Shown piece by piece: positions 62,678 to 64,000 of a stretch of DNA of 64,000 nt. The stretch's first letter is position 1. The number at the start of each line of letters is the position of its first letter. Below the pieces are notes generated by a model. It ran no database searches, had not been told where the DNA came from, and worked only from the letters and a program-made list of their open reading frames with translations. Source of the stretch: an uncultured Paenibacillaceae bacterium (GTDB taxonomy: Bacteria; Bacillota; Bacilli; Paenibacillales; DA-C8); contig CALGAO010000089.1 in NCBI GenBank assembly GCA_937957685.1, forward strand, positions 1 through 64,000. Reading direction: 5' to 3'. Made by a program: the position numbers and the translations under genes.

Positions 62678-63325
62678 TTGTTGCCGACGATAGGTCAAGT
62701 CATCACGCTCGAAGTGACATCCGAGGAACAGGACAAGAAGCCCATGCTCAAATCTCGCATCGCTGACGAGAATCCGGACGTGTTATGGATCGAGGTGCCC
62801 ACTGCCGAGAAGGGGCGATTCATCCGGCTGGTAGAAGGCGACATGCTTGTCATATCCTATACATCCTCGACCACAGGCGTTACCTACACCTTCAGGTCTG
62901 AAGTGAAGGGGAACAAGAAGGAAAATGCCACCGTGCTGTTCGCGATCAGGAAGCCCGCCTTATCCGAGGTGCACAGCGTGCAGCGTCGGGCATTTGTGCG
63001 GGTGGAAGCATCCCTGGAGGTCGCCTGTCTGTTCGCGGGCGTCAAGAAATTCGTGGCTACGACGGTCGATATCAGCGGCGGCGGACTGTCGATGATCACC
63101 GACTCCTCGCTTAATCTTCAGGCGGAGGACGAACTGGAATGCTGGCTGCTGGTGCCGTTCCGCAATGGAAATATCGAGCATATCCCGTTTATCGGGGCAG
63201 TCGTGCGCACCAAGCCGGTCCAGCAAGGCCTGATGGTGATGATGCGCATCGCGGAGATCTCGGAGTCGGATCGACAGAAGATCGTCCGGTACGTATTTGA
63301 AAGGCAGATCGAACTCAGGAAATAA
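62678..63325 (+). CDS. ypfA: c-di-GMP-binding PilZ protein YpfA (YcgR-like)
   Basis: The 215-residue flagellar-brake-type protein has an N-terminal YcgR domain (about 1-95) and a C-terminal PilZ domain with both c-di-GMP motifs, RRAFVRVE (RxxxR) and DISGGG (DxSxxG). In B. subtilis, YpfA (DgrA) binds c-di-GMP and inhibits motility. The start is probably TTG at 62678 after GAGGGGAG. A TATAAT at 62643 lacks a good -35. It lies between ypeB and ypfB, as in B. subtilis. Confidence 0.9.
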   Translation: MLPTIGQVITLEVTSEEQDKKPMLKSRIADENPDVLWIEVPTAEKGRFIRLVEGDMLVISYTSSTTGVTYTFRSEVKGNKKENATVLFAIRKPALSEVHSVQRRAFVRVEASLEVACLFAGVKKFVATTVDISGGGLSMITDSSLNLQAEDELECWLLVPFRNGNIEHIPFIGAVVRTKPVQQGLMVMMRIAEISESDRQKIVRYVFERQIELRK

Positions 63326-63345
63326 GACGTTGGGGGTACAGTGTG

Positions 63346-63543
63346 ATGAGCCGATCCGAATACCGATCCTTGTTGCTTTCCTTCATCGATCGTGCAGGAA
63401 GCGGCCTGGTCAAGACCAGCATCATCCTGTTCGTTCTTCTCATGCTCGCCCAGCTGTTGCTCGAGATCGACGCGGTCAGAGGGTTGCTCTCCGAAACCTA
63501 CAGACTGGAGGGCAGCATGCTCACGCAAACAGGCAATTCATGA
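63346..63543 (+). CDS. ypfB: YpfB-like DUF5359 small membrane protein
   Basis: The 65-residue protein has one membrane helix (about 24-41, TSIILFVLLMLAQLLL). Position directly after ypfA and length fit YpfB. The function is unknown. GGGGGT precedes the ATG at 63346. Confidence 0.7.
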   Translation: MSRSEYRSLLLSFIDRAGSGLVKTSIILFVLLMLAQLLLEIDAVRGLLSETYRLEGSMLTQTGNS

Positions 63544-63562
63544 TTTCTCCTGTTTTCGATCT

Positions 63563-63591
63563 TTGCACGAGCTGTTGATGTATGGTATAAT
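63563..63591 (+). promoter_or_regulatory. Strong sigma-A promoter with extended -10
   Basis: TTGCAC, 17 bases, TATAAT, with TG one base before the -10. The predicted start near 63598 is only a few bases before the first of two terminator-like hairpins. No downstream plus-strand gene is visible before the window ends. Confidence 0.8.
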
Positions 63592-63601
63592 TCACAATGA
63601 A

Positions 63602-63623
63602 GCAGGCAAGCCCTGCGTTTTTT
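63602..63623 (+). terminator. Promoter-proximal terminator-like hairpin
   Basis: GCAGG, five-base loop, CCTGC, G, T6. It lies at the very start of the transcript from 63598 and could also end the ypfB message. Confidence 0.72.
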
Positions 63624-63634
63624 CTCGTCATGGA

Positions 63635-63676
63635 GTCAAGGACTTGGCGCCAGCCAAGTTTTTCTTTGGTCTTGAC
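63635..63676 (+). terminator. Second terminator-like hairpin with outer stem
   Basis: ACTTGGC, GCCA, GCCAAGT, TTTTC: a 7-bp terminator. It is enclosed by GTCAAG (63635-63640) and CTTGAC (63671-63676), which could pair instead and hide the T-run. Confidence 0.7.
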
Positions 63677-63776
63677 GAATGTTTGGAGCACGGACATTCA
63701 CCGGACATGAACAGCCCTGTTTCCGCATCAGCCGGCGATGATCGTCCGCCATCTTGCGGATGGGTTGGTCGCCAAT

Positions 63777-63820
63777 AGGAAAGCACCTATCTTATCTATA
63801 GTAATATAGATGACTTTCCT
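63777..63820. repeat. Bipartite inverted repeat
   Basis: AGGAAAG (63777-63783) pairs with CTTTCCT (63814-63820). Inside, ATCTATA pairs with TATAGAT around GTAA. It has no assigned role. The rest of 63544-63892 holds no supported gene. Confidence 0.6.
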
Positions 63821-63830
63821 ATGTGGAAAG

Positions 63831-63875
63831 AAAAACCAGGCTGTCACCGATGTCCTCCGCGGACTTGGTGACAGC
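63831..63875 (-). terminator. Terminator of minus-strand gene at window end
   Basis: On the minus strand GCTGTCACC and GGTGACAGC form a 9-bp stem with an inner GTCC/GGAC extension, followed by CTGG and TTTTT. It lies 18 bases beyond the predicted stop of the partial gene. Confidence 0.75.
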
Positions 63876-63892
63876 AAAGCATTTCTTAAGTC

Positions 63893-64000
63893 TTATCGAA
63901 TATGTCGGCTCCAGGAAACACCTGGCTTTAGCCGGCGTCCCGAGCGGCCGCCGCGCCAGCTGGGGATTTCATCAAGACCATACGGTATGAATGCATGGAT
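63893..64000 (-). CDS. 3' end of a minus-strand gene (partial)
   Basis: An open frame enters from the right edge and ends at TAA (63895-63893). The visible 35 residues end in a basic tail (WRGGRSGRRLKPG then VSWSRHIR). A good minus-strand terminator follows directly, which is the main support. The protein is not recognised. Confidence 0.5.
   Translation of the reverse strand: MHAFIPYGLDEIPSWRGGRSGRRLKPGVSWSRHIR

Noticed and set aside
63631..63711. 26-codon plus-strand frame after the first hairpin
   Set aside because: No ribosome-binding site, and it runs through the second hairpin. A leader peptide is not supported.
63831..63990. Possible c-di-GMP riboswitch near ypfA
   Set aside because: A GCAAAGC stretch recalls GEMM-I, but the flanking conserved blocks are missing and the stems are better explained as a minus-strand terminator and gene end.

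Overview
The window looks like a chromosomal segment of a GC-rich, endospore-forming member of the Bacillota, most likely Paenibacillaceae. This is inferred from gene content and order, not from a marker gene. The order nudF-endoQ-spoIIM-fur-yqzK-xerD-deoB-punA-(pdp)-dacF-spoIIAA-spoIIAB-sigF-spoVA-lysA-ppiB-rib-scpA-scpB-dacB-spmA-spmB-rluB-resABCDE-serA follows the Bacillus subtilis backbone, with insertions and losses. No rRNA, tRNA, CRISPR array, prophage or insertion sequence was recognised.

Layout. 0.2-3.9 kb: a three-gene minus-strand glycan operon (nucleotidyltransferase, GT4 glycosyltransferase, helical-barrel protein) behind a promoter that carries a perfect CIRCE operator. 4-8.6 kb: a DUF2905 protein, an orphan CuA protein, and a SteA/SteB-GT2-polyprenyl-phosphate-transferase envelope cluster. 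8.7-16.9 kb: DUF2627, the branched-chain 2-oxoacid dehydrogenase genes (lpdV-bkdAA-bkdAB-bkdB), a 31-codon Prli42 gene, a PepT-like peptidase, DUF3866 and an antisense-overlapping mciZ. 17-26.3 kb: nudF, endonuclease Q, spoIIM, fur, ald, yqzK, xerD and nucleoside catabolism (deoB, punA, pdp). 26.5-34.3 kb: the sporulation core dacF, spoIIAA-AB-sigF, spoVAA-AB-AF, then lysA. Sequence matches to sigma-F, sigma-H and sigma-G promoters are visible here. 34.4-39.8 kb: an HD hydrolase, ppiB and the riboflavin operon behind an FMN riboswitch. 39.8-51.7 kb: scpAB, ytfJ, dacB-spmAB, rluB and the cytochrome c maturation/respiratory regulation set resABCDE. 51.8-58.9 kb: mostly minus-strand genes, namely a PerR/Fur-box-controlled P1B-type ATPase, serA with a T-box leader, ppa, an unknown membrane protein and a polysaccharide deacetylase lipoprotein. 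59-64 kb: mecA/ypbH, prsW, a 54-residue zinc-ribbon protein, ypeB, the c-di-GMP receptor ypfA, ypfB, a promoter followed at once by two terminator-like hairpins, and the 3' end of a minus-strand gene.

Many genes are translationally coupled (ATGA, TGATG or TAATG overlaps), which supports the operons as drawn. Sporulation dominates: the SpoIIAA-SpoIIAB-SigF switch, forespore SpoVA proteins, mother-cell SpoIIM, MciZ, DacB and SpmAB, and the germination proteins YpeB and SpoVAF. The main points for follow-up are the heat-shock (HrcA) control inferred for a glycosyltransferase operon, the SteAB envelope cluster, the mciZ/DUF3866 antisense overlap, a hairpin that occludes the ypeB ribosome-binding site, a ResE that lacks its extracytoplasmic sensor domain, and the unexplained promoter plus tandem hairpins near 63.6 kb.
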